Assembly (NCBI GenBank): GCA_900316975.1 | Contig: ONFA01000004.1 | Span: 124,001-188,000, forward strand | DNA: 64,000 nucleotides | Reading direction: 5' to 3' | From: an uncultured Prevotellaceae bacterium | GTDB lineage: Bacteria; Bacteroidota; Bacteroidia; Bacteroidales; Bacteroidaceae | In this document: positions 24,629-34,112 of the stretch, piece after piece | Layout of the letters: each line of letters begins with the position of its first letter | Numbering within the stretch: position 1 is the stretch's first letter | Program-made: the position numbers and the translations under genes | Notes under the pieces: model-generated | The model's database searches: none | The model's input: only the letters and a program-made list of their open reading frames with translations | Told to the model about the DNA's origin: nothing

Positions 24629-26371
24629 TTATGCGGCAAGCATTGCCTTAATTTGTGAAACAAAGTTGTTATACTGTTCGCTCTTGAACTCGGAATAGTT
24701 CATCTGCTTGCAGAGGTTGATGAGCTTACGGAAGAAATCGACACACTCTTCGAAATGGTCGAATTGGAAGTCCGTCTCGCAGATTTCCGTCACCATGTCG
24801 AGAATAGCCTCCTGGCGTTCCAACGAAGTCACAGCATCCACCTCGTCGAAGGCATCCTGCTGCAAGAGCACGAAGTCAATGACCTCCGACTTCCAGAATA
24901 CGATGTGATAATCCACCGGCACGCCATCATCGCCGAGGATGTTAATCTGTTCGGCAATCTCCTTACCACGCTGCATGCGGGTCTTCAGGTCAAGCACCTT
25001 CGGAATCCACTTGTCGTTGATGGTTTTGGCGATATAGTCGGCAAACTCCGGATATTCCAGATATTTTGAATAGGAGTCGATAGGGTTGACTGCGGGATAG
25101 CGCTTCTTGTCGGCACGATCCTGCTCCAGTCCGTAGAAGCAGCGAGCCACCTTCTTCGTATTCTCGGTCACAGGTTCCTTCAGGTTACCGCCTGCCGGCG
25201 ACACGGTGCCGATGAAGGTGATGGAACCTATCTCGCCGTTGTTCAGATACACATAACCTGCACGGCCGTAGAAGTTAGAGATGAGGGCACCCAAGTCCAT
25301 TGGGAATGCATCGGGACCAGGCAGTTCCTCCATACGGTTCGACATCTCGCGGAGTGCCTGTGCCCAGCGCGATGTGGAGTCGGCCATGAGCAGCACACGC
25401 AGTCCCATAGAACGATAGTACTCAGCCATCGTCATTGCTGTATAGACCGATGCCTCACGCGCAGCCACAGGCATGTTCGACGTGTTGGCGATGATGATGG
25501 TACGTTCCATCAGCTTGCGACCCGTGTGGGGGTCAACCAGTTCGGGGAATTCGGTGAAGATTTCCACCACCTCGTTGGCACGTTCACCACAGGCAGCGAT
25601 GATCACGATGTCGGCTTCCGCTTGCTTTGAGATAGCATGCTGAAGCACCGTCTTGCCTGTACCGAAGGGACCAGGGATGAAGCCCGTGCCGCCTTCCACG
25701 ATGGGGTTGAACGTATCAATGGTACGCACGCCTGTCTCCAACAACTTGAAGGGACGTGGCTTTTCCTTATAGTTCGTCATGGCGAATTTCACTGGCCAGT
25801 GCTGCACCATATCCACTTTCACTTCGGTGCCGTCCTCTTTTTCGAGCACAGCCACCACGTCGTGAATCTTATACTTACCAGCGGAAACGATGCTCTTCAC
25901 TTTCGCTTTGCCCTCCATCTGGAAAGGTGCCATGATTTTCAGTTTCTGCGAGTTCTCTTCCACCTCGCCGAGCCATGCAGAGCCTTCCACCTCGTCACCG
26001 ACCTTGGCGAGAGGCTCGAAGTCCCACTCGCGCTCAGCATCGAGCGGTTCGGTATATTGACCGCGTTTCAGGAAGACACCTTCCATTTTGTCGAGGTCGT
26101 TCTGCAGACCGTCATAGTTTTTCGACAACATACCTGGACCTAATTGCACTTCCAGCATGTGTCCTGTAAATTCGGCAGGTGCACCGACCCTCAGTCCACG
26201 TGTCGATTCAAACACCTGCACATACACGTCGCTGCCCACCACCTTGATGACCTCGCTCATCAGTTTGTCGCCACCTGTCTCGATGTAACAGATTTCCCCC
26301 TGCTTCACAGGGCCATCGACAGCCAGTGTCACCATGTTGGCAATCACGCCACTAACAGTTCCTTTTGTCAT
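24629..26371 (-). CDS. ntpA: V-type ATPase subunit A (catalytic)
   Basis: A 580-residue catalytic subunit with Walker A GPFGTGKTVLQ, the conserved ACGERANEVVE segment, and the long A-type insertion (about residues 110-200) that distinguishes A from F-type beta. LLMADSTSRWAQALRE is present. It hydrolyses or makes ATP in the peripheral head. A 108-base spacer with a small ATCACGAAATTTCGTGGT palindrome separates it from the DUF2764 gene. Confidence 0.95.
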   Translation of the reverse strand: MTKGTVSGVIANMVTLAVDGPVKQGEICYIETGGDKLMSEVIKVVGSDVYVQVFESTRGLRVGAPAEFTGHMLEVQLGPGMLSKNYDGLQNDLDKMEGVFLKRGQYTEPLDAEREWDFEPLAKVGDEVEGSAWLGEVEENSQKLKIMAPFQMEGKAKVKSIVSAGKYKIHDVVAVLEKEDGTEVKVDMVQHWPVKFAMTNYKEKPRPFKLLETGVRTIDTFNPIVEGGTGFIPGPFGTGKTVLQHAISKQAEADIVIIAACGERANEVVEIFTEFPELVDPHTGRKLMERTIIIANTSNMPVAAREASVYTAMTMAEYYRSMGLRVLLMADSTSRWAQALREMSNRMEELPGPDAFPMDLGALISNFYGRAGYVYLNNGEIGSITFIGTVSPAGGNLKEPVTENTKKVARCFYGLEQDRADKKRYPAVNPIDSYSKYLEYPEFADYIAKTINDKWIPKVLDLKTRMQRGKEIAEQINILGDDGVPVDYHIVFWKSEVIDFVLLQQDAFDEVDAVTSLERQEAILDMVTEICETDFQFDHFEECVDFFRKLINLCKQMNYSEFKSEQYNNFVSQIKAMLAA

Positions 26372-26479
26372 ATCTTGTTGCTTTTTGTTTTAAATTCTTG
26401 CTATTGAGGGGATTGAGATGTCGTTATCCCGTCATCACGAAATTTCGTGGTTCCGTTATCTCGTTATCACGATGAATCC

Positions 26480-27355
26480 CTATCCCGCCATCAAGTCCCT
26501 CACGTGTGGTGCTTTGGCTTGAAATTCCTCTGGCACACGAGCCTCGCCTCTCAGATTCTCAATAATCTGACGGAAGGTCTCCTTGCCTGTTTCCACATCG
26601 AGTTTGTCCCAACGGGCCAGCATGTCGAGTTTGCAAAGATAGGCAAAGACTGCCTCGATGGAGAAAATATTGAAGAACGTCTTCTCTTCCAGCCAGAGCC
26701 ACTTGAAGGCATCTATCCGCTTCTCTTTCTCCACGGGGTCTTCACACTCCACAATCTTCATCAGGTCCGCCACATAGTCATATTCAGCAGTCAAGTTGAA
26801 GTCCTTCGTATTGTTCGAGAGAATCATCTCCGTCACCTCATCCTCACCTTGAATGTAGTCAGCCACGTTCCATCCGTTCTTGCGTGCCAGAAAGGCTGTG
26901 AGGATGTTGGTGATGTCGAGGTTGAGTTTATACCACTGGCGCACCATCTTATTGGGGCACGTCTCAATGGCATACTGATAGAACTTGTAGAGCATGTCAT
27001 CCTCCGGGAAATAGCCCTCTTTGTCCTTGTTATACGCATACTCACGAGCAAAGATGCTCATAAAGGCAGGATAGCGGTGGACATTGAAGTTCATTTCCCT
27101 TGCCGAAGTCATCAAATCGACATACTGTTCCATGCCCAGATTGCCATAGTCATCAATTTCCGCTTTCGGATTTTTCAACAGTCTGACAAGATTCGTGCAG
27201 TCCTTCTGAAGAAAGAAATAATAGAGCACCTTCTTGTCCTTCTCAGACAAGACCGCCTCCAGTTCTTCCCTCAAGTCGGGCATGCTCACCTCCTGCTTCG
27301 TGTTCTCCAGCGTGATGTCGGGCAAGCCAGCCATTAAACAATAGTAATTTCCCAT
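26480..27355 (-). CDS. DUF2764 V-ATPase-associated protein
   Basis: A 291-residue helical protein starting MGNYYCLMAGLPDI, the hallmark of DUF2764. In Bacteroidetes it is always seen between subunits E and A. No subunit C gene is visible in this operon, so it may replace C as the socket between stalk and ring; this is an inference. It starts three bases after the stop of subunit E's neighbour frame, so coupling is tight. Confidence 0.88.
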   Translation of the reverse strand: MGNYYCLMAGLPDITLENTKQEVSMPDLREELEAVLSEKDKKVLYYFFLQKDCTNLVRLLKNPKAEIDDYGNLGMEQYVDLMTSAREMNFNVHRYPAFMSIFAREYAYNKDKEGYFPEDDMLYKFYQYAIETCPNKMVRQWYKLNLDITNILTAFLARKNGWNVADYIQGEDEVTEMILSNNTKDFNLTAEYDYVADLMKIVECEDPVEKEKRIDAFKWLWLEEKTFFNIFSIEAVFAYLCKLDMLARWDKLDVETGKETFRQIIENLRGEARVPEEFQAKAPHVRDLMAG

Positions 27356-27358
27356 AGC

Positions 27359-27949
27359 TTAGAATATCATTTCCACCAATTGCGGACGCAAGAAATTCTT
27401 GAAGTATTCTTCAAACTCTGCTTCGCCAAAGTTCACTTTGTAAGCGCCGTCAGCAGGCTGTATCGTGAACAACGTTTTCTTGCCGTTCACCTCCTCGATG
27501 GTCACTCCCTTGTCAAGCAAAGCCTTTGCCTTCTTTGCAAATAAAGCCTTCAAGCTTGCTGCATCCTCTGTGCTGATGATGATGTCCTCTTGCGCACCCC
27601 ACTTTTCAGCCAGTTTCAGGACGAACTCATTCATGAAATCCTTGTTGCCTGTGATGTCTGCGGTGGATTCCTTCACCACCTTATCGCCCACCACGTTGGC
27701 AATCTCACTCTTCAGGGCATTCAAGGCTTGAGCGGCATACATCTTGATTTCACTCTTCATGTTCTCCTCCATGCTCTGTGTGTTCTTCTGGGCAGCAGCA
27801 GCAATCTCTTCTGCTTGTGCCTTGGCATCAGCCACTATCTGAGCAGCCTTCTCATTGGCGGCTGCAATGATTCTCTCAGCCTCGGCATTACCCTTCTCCA
27901 CTCCGTCCTTCAGGAGTTTCTCGGTCAATTCTTGAATTTTATTTTCCAT
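27359..27949 (-). CDS. ntpE: V-type ATPase subunit E (peripheral stalk)
   Basis: A 196-residue protein from ATG at 27949 (MENKIQELTEKLLKDGVEKG). A longer frame upstream to 28222 crosses the promoter and is not used. The first 110 residues are an Ala/Glu/Lys-rich coiled coil (AERIIAAANEKAAQIVADAK) and the rest is the globular E domain. It forms the peripheral stalk. First gene of the operon. Confidence 0.9.
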   Translation of the reverse strand: MENKIQELTEKLLKDGVEKGNAEAERIIAAANEKAAQIVADAKAQAEEIAAAAQKNTQSMEENMKSEIKMYAAQALNALKSEIANVVGDKVVKESTADITGNKDFMNEFVLKLAEKWGAQEDIIISTEDAASLKALFAKKAKALLDKGVTIEEVNGKKTLFTIQPADGAYKVNFGEAEFEEYFKNFLRPQLVEMIF

Positions 27950-27978
27950 ACTATTATAATTATATATATATTTCGGGA

Positions 27979-27986
27979 CAAATTTA
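27979..27986 (-). promoter_or_regulatory. Promoter -7 box of the V-ATPase operon
   Basis: Minus-strand TAAATTTG, about 30 bases before the ATG of subunit E at 27949; AT-rich leader. Confidence 0.6.
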
Positions 27987-28041
27987 AGAAAAAAAATCCA
28001 TATATTTCCATAAGCACTTGTGTAAAATCGTTCTTTTTCCG

Positions 28042-28049
28042 TAAATTTG
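28042..28049 (+). promoter_or_regulatory. Promoter -7 box of the M15 peptidase gene
   Basis: TAAATTTG followed by CCAC, 28 bases before the ATG at 28077. Confidence 0.6.
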
Positions 28050-28076
28050 CCACATGAAAACATAAAAAGGGTCAAA

Positions 28077-28790
28077 ATGAACATTATATACTTCACACTT
28101 CTCCTCGTAGCCTTCAGTGCCTTCGTCACGCCCGATGAACAAAAAACGCTCCACGAATGGACACCTGCCGCAGTTGTGAGCGACGAGGCTGCAAAAGCAT
28201 ACAGCCTTGACTCCTGTTTCAAGGCTTACCCCATCAATGATGCTATTTTTGCCCGTATGCAAGGGAAGTCTTTCAAGCAGAACTGCACCATGCCACGCGC
28301 TTCGCTGCGTTATCTCCGTGTGCTTCACCGCAACACCGAGGGTAAAACGCAACTCGGCGAAATCGTCTGCAATCAATCCATTGCTAACGACCTCCTTGAC
28401 ATCTTCCGAAAACTTTATGAGGCAGGGTACAAGATTGAACGCATCACCCTCATTGATGACTACAATGCAGACGATGAAACTTCCATGCGTGCCAATAACA
28501 CTTCATGCTTCAATTTCCGTGTTGTGTCAGGAACCACCAAACTCTCCAAACATTCGCAAGGACTTGCCATTGACATCAATCCACTCTACAATCCCTACAT
28601 TCACCTCAACAATGGCAAAGTGGAACCCGCTACAGGTAAGCCTTACGCCTATAACAGAGCCAACCTACGCAATGTGAAAGTGCCTATCATCGACACGAAA
28701 GACCTATGCTACCGCCTTTTCATTCAACATGGTTTCCGCTGGGGAGGAGCTTGGAAGACTGTTAAGGACTACCAACACTTTGAAAAATAA
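28077..28790 (+). CDS. M15-family peptidase (D-Ala-D-Ala carboxypeptidase-like)
   Basis: A 237-residue protein. ATG at 28077 gives the signal sequence MNIIYFTLLLVAFSAFV and is preceded by AAAAAGGG; an upstream in-frame TTG lies in the promoter and is rejected. Zinc-binding residues are visible in SKHSQGLAIDIN (His and Asp of the HxxxxxxD motif) and DYQHFE near the C-terminus. M15 enzymes trim peptidoglycan peptides in the periplasm. The Fur-family gene begins three bases after its stop. Confidence 0.85.
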   Translation: MNIIYFTLLLVAFSAFVTPDEQKTLHEWTPAAVVSDEAAKAYSLDSCFKAYPINDAIFARMQGKSFKQNCTMPRASLRYLRVLHRNTEGKTQLGEIVCNQSIANDLLDIFRKLYEAGYKIERITLIDDYNADDETSMRANNTSCFNFRVVSGTTKLSKHSQGLAIDINPLYNPYIHLNNGKVEPATGKPYAYNRANLRNVKVPIIDTKDLCYRLFIQHGFRWGGAWKTVKDYQHFEK

Positions 28791-28793
28791 CGT

Positions 28794-29204
28794 ATGATGA
28801 ATCAGCAGATAGAGACTGAAGTTCTCAACCAACACGGCATACGGCCAACAGCCGTCCGCATCCTTGTCTATCGAGCGGTGTGCCATCGCTCCGAAGCCTT
28901 CTCGCTGGCAGACGTGGAAGAATGGCTGCCCGAGATGGACCGCTCCAGCATCTTCCGTGCTCTTCGGCTTTTTACCGAACATGACATTCTTCACCAGATA
29001 GACGACGGTTCAGGCATCGAGAAATACTGCGTGTGCCGCTGTGAAAGCAGCCATCATCTCAACCACGTTCACTTTGCCTGCACCCGTTGCGGTCGCACCT
29101 ATTGTCTCGAAGACCACACGATTCCCCTCGTCACCCTACCCGAAGGTTTTGAGACACATGAAGTGGAATACATCGTCAAGGGGCACTGTCCCAAATGCAG
29201 ATAA
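28794..29204 (+). CDS. Fur-family metal-dependent regulator
   Basis: A 136-residue protein with a winged-helix N-terminus (FSLADVEEWLPEMDRSSIFRALRLF) and a C-terminal dimerisation domain carrying two CxxC motifs (CTRC and CPKC) for structural zinc and the His-rich HHLNHVHFAC segment. This matches Fur/Zur/PerR; the exact metal cannot be read. It is co-transcribed with the M15 peptidase. Start may be either of two adjacent ATG codons. Confidence 0.9.
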   Translation: MMNQQIETEVLNQHGIRPTAVRILVYRAVCHRSEAFSLADVEEWLPEMDRSSIFRALRLFTEHDILHQIDDGSGIEKYCVCRCESSHHLNHVHFACTRCGRTYCLEDHTIPLVTLPEGFETHEVEYIVKGHCPKCR

Positions 29205-29206
29205 AA

Positions 29207-29252
29207 AACGGCATCCGTCATTACAAACAAAAATGACGGATGCCGTTCCTTT
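29207..29252. terminator. Bidirectional terminator between the Fur-family gene and dapA
   Basis: Perfect 16 bp stem (29207-29222 with 29232-29247), nine-base loop, A-rich on the left and CCTTTT on the right, between convergent genes. Confidence 0.9.
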
Positions 29253-29284
29253 TATTCTTTCGGACTTTTTAGTTCTTTTATTTA

Positions 29285-30187
29285 TCAGCACTTAATGTTC
29301 AAATCCTTTACGATAGCAGAAATTTTCTCCATTGTGGAAATACGAGAAGGAACGAGAGGAAGACGAAGTTCATTCTCAATAAGTCCCATTGCATTGAGCA
29401 TCGCCTTGACGCCAGCAGGGTTACCATCGACAAAGAGGAGTTTGAACAACTCAGTGAACTTGTGATGAATAGTGAGGGCATTCTGGTAGTCGCCATTAAG
29501 AGCAAGACGCACCATTCGGCTGAACTCCTTGGGCAGAGCATTGCCAATGACGGAAATGACGCCTACAGCTCCCAAGGTGATAAGAGGGAATGTGATGCCA
29601 TCATCTCCAGAAATAACATCGAAGTTCTTAGGTTTGTTCTTGATGATGTCATCTATCTGCGTGAAGTTGCCCGATGCCTCCTTAATTGCCACAATGTTCT
29701 CACACTCGTTGGCAAGACGAAGCGTGGTTTCAGCAGTCATGTTAACACCCACACGACCTGGTACATTGTAAAGCACCACGGAGAGATTGCGTGTTGCAGC
29801 AGCGGCGGCAATAGCTTTAAAGTGCTGATAGAGTCCCTCTTGTGAAGGTTTGTTGTAGTAAGGACAAACGCTGAGAATGCCCTCAATGCCCTTGAAGTCG
29901 CCAGTCTGTATTTGCTCCACGACGGCTGCGGTGTTGTTGCCTCCGCATCCCATGAGGATAGGCACTTGTCCATTCACCTTCTCAACCACAAGGTCTTTCA
30001 CCTGCTGACGCTCCTCGGCTGAAAGTGTCGGAGTCTCGGCTGTAGTGCCTAACAGGCATATGAAATCTATGCCGTTTGAAAGTTGATAGTCAAGCAAACG
30101 GCGGAGAGCGGTGAAATCAACCAGCCCTTCTTTTGTAAAAGGAGTGACTAGTGCAATGCCTAATCCTTTAAATGTGTTGTGTATCAT
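29285..30187 (-). CDS. dapA: 4-hydroxy-tetrahydrodipicolinate synthase
   Basis: A 300-residue TIM-barrel enzyme from ATG at 30187 (MIHNTFKGLGIALVTPF). It condenses pyruvate with aspartate semialdehyde in lysine/diaminopimelate synthesis. The Schiff-base lysine is in VAIKEASGNF, the GTTAETPTL substrate loop is present, and YNVPGRVG contains the catalytic Tyr. Normal family length. It follows the TPR gene by 22 bases and is probably in its operon. Confidence 0.95.
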   Translation of the reverse strand: MIHNTFKGLGIALVTPFTKEGLVDFTALRRLLDYQLSNGIDFICLLGTTAETPTLSAEERQQVKDLVVEKVNGQVPILMGCGGNNTAAVVEQIQTGDFKGIEGILSVCPYYNKPSQEGLYQHFKAIAAAAATRNLSVVLYNVPGRVGVNMTAETTLRLANECENIVAIKEASGNFTQIDDIIKNKPKNFDVISGDDGITFPLITLGAVGVISVIGNALPKEFSRMVRLALNGDYQNALTIHHKFTELFKLLFVDGNPAGVKAMLNAMGLIENELRLPLVPSRISTMEKISAIVKDLNIKC

Positions 30188-30209
30188 ATATTTATAATGT
30201 TTATAATCT

Positions 30210-31829
30210 TCACGAGAAATCATTAAGATGCATATTCTCACCCTTGAAGTTCTTCATCAATTTGTCTATGTTCTTCGTTGCATAATCGCTCCATTGGCTG
30301 ACGAGAAGATTGCTGGGGAAATACCCTTCATATACCTTCCGTACCAAATCAGGAGTTTCCCTGCATGCCACCTTGAAATTCTGGAGAAACAAATCCTTAT
30401 GCCCCATTTTCAGGTGGGTGAGCGACTTTGCCGCTGGAATGTTCTTCACAAATGGACTTTTGCTGCTGGAAGCAATCTGACTGACAGCCTCCAACACTTC
30501 CAATGCGAAATCGTCGAAGTTGTTCAACACGAAAGTGAGCGCAATGTCAACGCCCATCATCACCTGATCTTCGGCCCATTGCAAAGCAAAAGCAAAATTA
30601 CGGGAAGCCTCCTCATAGCGGGACAAAGCCAAGTTGTTGATACCTAACATGAAATACGCCTCCGAATCATGCTGATCCACTTCTGTCAACCGATTATTGA
30701 CAACGATACTTTCCTCATAATATCCATTATGATGATAGAGGTCACTGATGTCAGTCAGGATTCTCCTGTAGAGGTCAATGAAATCATCATAAAGGGCTTG
30801 TTCCGATTTTCTATTTTCCACATCTGAGGAGCGGGTCAGCTGTGCCTTTTGCCATCTGGCTACGGCTTGAGCCTTCTTATTCTCAAAATAGTTAGACAAT
30901 CTGTCCAATTCAGAGAGAGCCTCGTCTTTCTCTCCATCGTGAAACAAAGCATCTGCATAAGGGATAATTTGCACAGCCTCACCTCCCTTATCAAGATACT
31001 CCTTGAATATAGGTTTTGCAGTACTCTTTTCCCCCATCGAATGATATGAATGCGCTTTAGTCAGCAAAGCCTCAAGATCATCTGAGTCGATAGCCAAAGC
31101 AAAATCACAAGCCTCAATCGCCTGCTCATAGTGTTGCAGCAGAAACTGTGCCAGTGCAAGATTTGACCAACCCTTCGGAAGATAAGGCTGTTCTTCCAAC
31201 ACCTGAGTGAGCACGTCACACATCAAGTCTGCCAAGTCATTATCTCGACAGATGTCTGCCAATTGAACATCTTCATCATACCTGCCCAATGGCTGAAAAG
31301 TGTCGATGTATTCCTGCACCCATCGTCGAACGGCTTCCACATCATAGATTTTGTCCGTCTTTCCGTTTCCGCGCAATTCGATTAATGACGATATAATATG
31401 TATGTAGCATTCACGCCGCTGCGATTCTGACGGTTCCATCCCATTTTCGAGTTTCATCCACTCACGCCAAATCTTCTCAGCCTGTTTCACGCGACCGTAC
31501 TTGGCGTATTCCAACTGCGCCAACTGATACTTCACGTCAGAGTTTCCGCTATCCAGTTTGCCCAACACTTCTTCAGCCTTGTCATATTGACGCTGGTAGA
31601 TGTAGGCAGCACTCAACACAATCAACAACACCTCGTCGTTGGGGTGTAGCGATAGTCCCGTAGCAAGCGTTTCCATCGAGGAGGAAGGCTTGTCCATACT
31701 GAGATAATAATCAGCGATGTCGGCAAAGTCGTCTGCGTCCAGATAGATACCTTCTCCTGCCGCCTGCTGGTCCTCGTATGACTTCAGCAGATCCTTAAAC
31801 TCCCTTGATTGAAAGTAATCTTTTGCCAT
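30210..31829 (-). CDS. Tetratricopeptide-repeat protein (539 aa)
   Basis: ATG at 31829 (MAKDYFQSREFKDLL) is chosen because it follows the glnS stop by five bases; a longer frame reaches back into glnS. The protein is almost all helical TPR-type repeats, for example DDFADIADYYLSMDKPSSSM and AYFMLGINNLALSRYEEASR. No signal peptide, so cytoplasmic. It is a scaffold of unknown partner, between glnS and dapA. Confidence 0.82.
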   Translation of the reverse strand: MAKDYFQSREFKDLLKSYEDQQAAGEGIYLDADDFADIADYYLSMDKPSSSMETLATGLSLHPNDEVLLIVLSAAYIYQRQYDKAEEVLGKLDSGNSDVKYQLAQLEYAKYGRVKQAEKIWREWMKLENGMEPSESQRRECYIHIISSLIELRGNGKTDKIYDVEAVRRWVQEYIDTFQPLGRYDEDVQLADICRDNDLADLMCDVLTQVLEEQPYLPKGWSNLALAQFLLQHYEQAIEACDFALAIDSDDLEALLTKAHSYHSMGEKSTAKPIFKEYLDKGGEAVQIIPYADALFHDGEKDEALSELDRLSNYFENKKAQAVARWQKAQLTRSSDVENRKSEQALYDDFIDLYRRILTDISDLYHHNGYYEESIVVNNRLTEVDQHDSEAYFMLGINNLALSRYEEASRNFAFALQWAEDQVMMGVDIALTFVLNNFDDFALEVLEAVSQIASSSKSPFVKNIPAAKSLTHLKMGHKDLFLQNFKVACRETPDLVRKVYEGYFPSNLLVSQWSDYATKNIDKLMKNFKGENMHLNDFS

Positions 31830-31834
31830 GAAAC

Positions 31835-33616
31835 CTATTTGTTGATTTTTTTCCACGCATCAGTCAAACCGACCGTGCGATTGAACACTAAATGTTCAGG
31901 TGTAGAGTCTGGGTCAACATTGTAGTAGCCTATGCGCTGGAACTGAAGATAGTCCATTGGTTTGCGGGTGGCAAGCCACTCCTCCACGTATGCCTTCTTG
32001 ATTTCAAGGCTATTGGGATTGAGGAATGGACGCATCGCCTCAATACCACGCACATCACCATGCTCTTTTGAATAGGCAGCCACTTCATCGCGCGGATTCT
32101 CCACCATCCACAGACGGTCATAATTGCGCACCTCTGCCTCAAGGCAATGGTTGCAACTCACCCAATGGATTGTCTTTCCCTTTATCTTCATATCGCTATG
32201 CGCCTGCCCAGTCTTGGTCTCAGGAATCAACTCTGCATGAATCTCCACAATGTTACCATCGGCATCCTTCACCACACAGTCTTCAATGCTTTCCGGGCAT
32301 TGAATGATGTATGAATTTTTCAGACGCACCTGCTTGCCTGGACCAAGACGGAAGAACTTCTTCGGAGCATCCTCCATAAAGTCCTCACGTTCTATCCACA
32401 ACTCACGGCTGAACACGATTTCGTGTGTACCATCCGCTTCATTCTCTGGATTGTTGATGGCTGTATATGTTTCAGTCTCACCTTCAGGGAAGTTGGTGAT
32501 GACCAACTTGACTGGATTGATGACAGCACTGACACGTTGTGCCCGTTTGTTGAGGTCATCACGTACTGCCGACTCAAACAGCGACATTTGATTGAGTGCA
32601 TCAAATTTCGTATAGCCAATCTTATTGATAAAGGAAAGGATACCTTCCGGACTATAACCACGACGACGGAAACCGCAGATAGTGGGCATACGTGGGTCAT
32701 CCCATCCATTCACCACTTTCTCCTGCACCAATATCAGAAGATTACGTTTGGATAACAAGATATGGGTGAGGTTCAGTTTATTAAATTCAGTCTGACGTGG
32801 ACGGTTGTCATCAATCGGATTGTCCGTGCCATCCACTTCTTTCGCCCAATCAACAAAGAGGTCGTACAAGGGACGGTGGCTCACAAACTCCAGTGTACAC
32901 CATGAATGGGTCACGCCCTCCCAATAGTCACACTGTCCGTGCGTAAAGTCATACATGGGATACGCGTTCCACTTGTTGCCTGTACGCCAATGCGGCATAT
33001 TCAGCACGCGATAGAGGATGGGGTCACGGAAGTGCATGTTAGGACTTGCCATGTCAATCTTGGCGCGCAACACCATCTTGCCCGTTTCCATCTTGCCCGA
33101 ATTCATCTCCTCAAAAAGACGAAGGCTCTCCTCTGCAGGACGGTCACGATACGGCGAGTTTGTTCCTGCCTGTGTTGGAGTTCCTTTCTGCTCAGCAATC
33201 TGTTCTGCCGTCTGCTCATCGATGTAGGCCCTTCCTTGCTTAATCAGCGCAACAGCAAAGTCCCACAACTGCTGGAAATAATCACTGGCATAATAGATGT
33301 TGCCCCATTTGAAGCCCAGCCACTCAATGTCTCGCTTGATTGCCTCAACATACTCTGTATCTTCCTTCTGCGGGTTTGTATCGTCCATGCGAAGGTTGCA
33401 CACGCCACCATATTTCTGAGCCATACCAAAGTCAAGTGCTATCGCCTTGGCATGTCCTATATGCAGATAGCCATTAGGCTCGGGAGGAAAACGTGTCTGC
33501 ATCCGCCCTCCGTTCTTACCTTCGGCCAAATCCTTCACCAACTGTTCTTCAATAAAGTTGAGAGACTCCTTTTTGCTCTCTTCCGTCTTGAGTTCTTCTG
33601 TGTTTTCTACACTCAT
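31835..33616 (-). CDS. glnS: Glutaminyl-tRNA synthetase
   Basis: A 593-residue class I synthetase. The HIGH motif occurs in PEPNGYLHIGHAKAIALDFG, and the KMSKS-type loop is LLSKRNL, as in bacterial GlnRS (MSKRK). C-terminal beta-barrel anticodon-binding domains follow. It charges tRNA-Gln in the cytoplasm. First gene of a three-gene operon with the TPR gene and dapA. Confidence 0.95.
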   Translation of the reverse strand: MSVENTEELKTEESKKESLNFIEEQLVKDLAEGKNGGRMQTRFPPEPNGYLHIGHAKAIALDFGMAQKYGGVCNLRMDDTNPQKEDTEYVEAIKRDIEWLGFKWGNIYYASDYFQQLWDFAVALIKQGRAYIDEQTAEQIAEQKGTPTQAGTNSPYRDRPAEESLRLFEEMNSGKMETGKMVLRAKIDMASPNMHFRDPILYRVLNMPHWRTGNKWNAYPMYDFTHGQCDYWEGVTHSWCTLEFVSHRPLYDLFVDWAKEVDGTDNPIDDNRPRQTEFNKLNLTHILLSKRNLLILVQEKVVNGWDDPRMPTICGFRRRGYSPEGILSFINKIGYTKFDALNQMSLFESAVRDDLNKRAQRVSAVINPVKLVITNFPEGETETYTAINNPENEADGTHEIVFSRELWIEREDFMEDAPKKFFRLGPGKQVRLKNSYIIQCPESIEDCVVKDADGNIVEIHAELIPETKTGQAHSDMKIKGKTIHWVSCNHCLEAEVRNYDRLWMVENPRDEVAAYSKEHGDVRGIEAMRPFLNPNSLEIKKAYVEEWLATRKPMDYLQFQRIGYYNVDPDSTPEHLVFNRTVGLTDAWKKINK

Positions 33617-33733
33617 GTCAACTTGTTTCTATTTATCGTGTTCTTGAATGAATTCTGGTGAATTTCGTTCCTTCCATATCTTATTTATCCTAATAATATA
33701 TAAAAGATGTGTCATCCACTCCAATATTGGCTG

Positions 33734-33741
33734 CAAAATTA
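33734..33741 (-). promoter_or_regulatory. Promoter -7 box of the glnS operon
   Basis: Minus-strand TAATTTTG followed by CAGCC, about 118 bases before the ATG at 33616. Confidence 0.5.
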
Positions 33742-33863
33742 CAAAAGATTTTCCTTGTTTCAAGCATGTTCCCCCATAAAAATGAAGAAAAAACGCAATT
33801 TATGTTAAAAAACACATTTACTAAAACTTGTTTATTCAAAAATTACCCCTAACTTTGCCATTG

Positions 33864-33960
33864 TTATCCTGAAAACAATCTTTTTACCTTAGAAACTAGT
33901 ACCTAAAAAAGGAAAATGGAGGTGCCTCATTGTGAAATGAGACACCTCCAACATTTTTTC
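33864..33960 (+). ncRNA. Candidate small RNA (about 95 nt)
   Basis: A TAACTTTG box at 33850-33857 precedes an unannotated stretch that ends in a strong hairpin (33917-33931 with 33936-33950, one mismatch) and a T6 run. No open frame of note lies between them. Promoter and terminator spacing fit a stand-alone transcript, but it is not matched to any known RNA family. Confidence 0.35.
33917..33959 (+). terminator. Terminator-like hairpin with T6 tract
   Basis: 15-base arms with one mismatch around a four-base loop, followed by ACATTTTTT. No plus-strand protein gene precedes it. Confidence 0.7.
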
Positions 33961-33988
33961 ACCCCTGTTGTATCAAGCATCTTTTCCC

Positions 33989-34011
33989 AATCGTACCCGA
34001 GAGGTACGATT
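33989..34011. repeat. Perfect palindrome upstream of uxaC
   Basis: AATCGTACC / GGTACGATT with a five-base loop CGAGA, about 95 bases upstream of the uxaC promoter. It could be a hairpin or a regulator site. Confidence 0.5.
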
Positions 34012-34067
34012 TCTAAAAAGGGTGGTTCACAGAAAAAATCAGGTAGATTAAACCCGTTTCAGAAGGT

Positions 34068-34112
34068 TTTCACAAGATTTCTTGTGAGAAGAAAAAATAA
34101 TCACTACATTTG
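34068..34112 (+). promoter_or_regulatory. uxaC promoter with overlapping dyad
   Basis: TACATTTG (34105-34112) is the -7 box, 36 bases before the ATG. A dyad TTTCACAAG-N4-CTTGTGAGA (34068-34089) lies over the expected -33 region, a fitting place for a repressor responding to uronates. Confidence 0.5.

Noticed and set aside
23933..24658. Plus-strand frame of 241 codons opposite ntpB
   Set aside because: Antisense shadow of a conserved catalytic-head gene.
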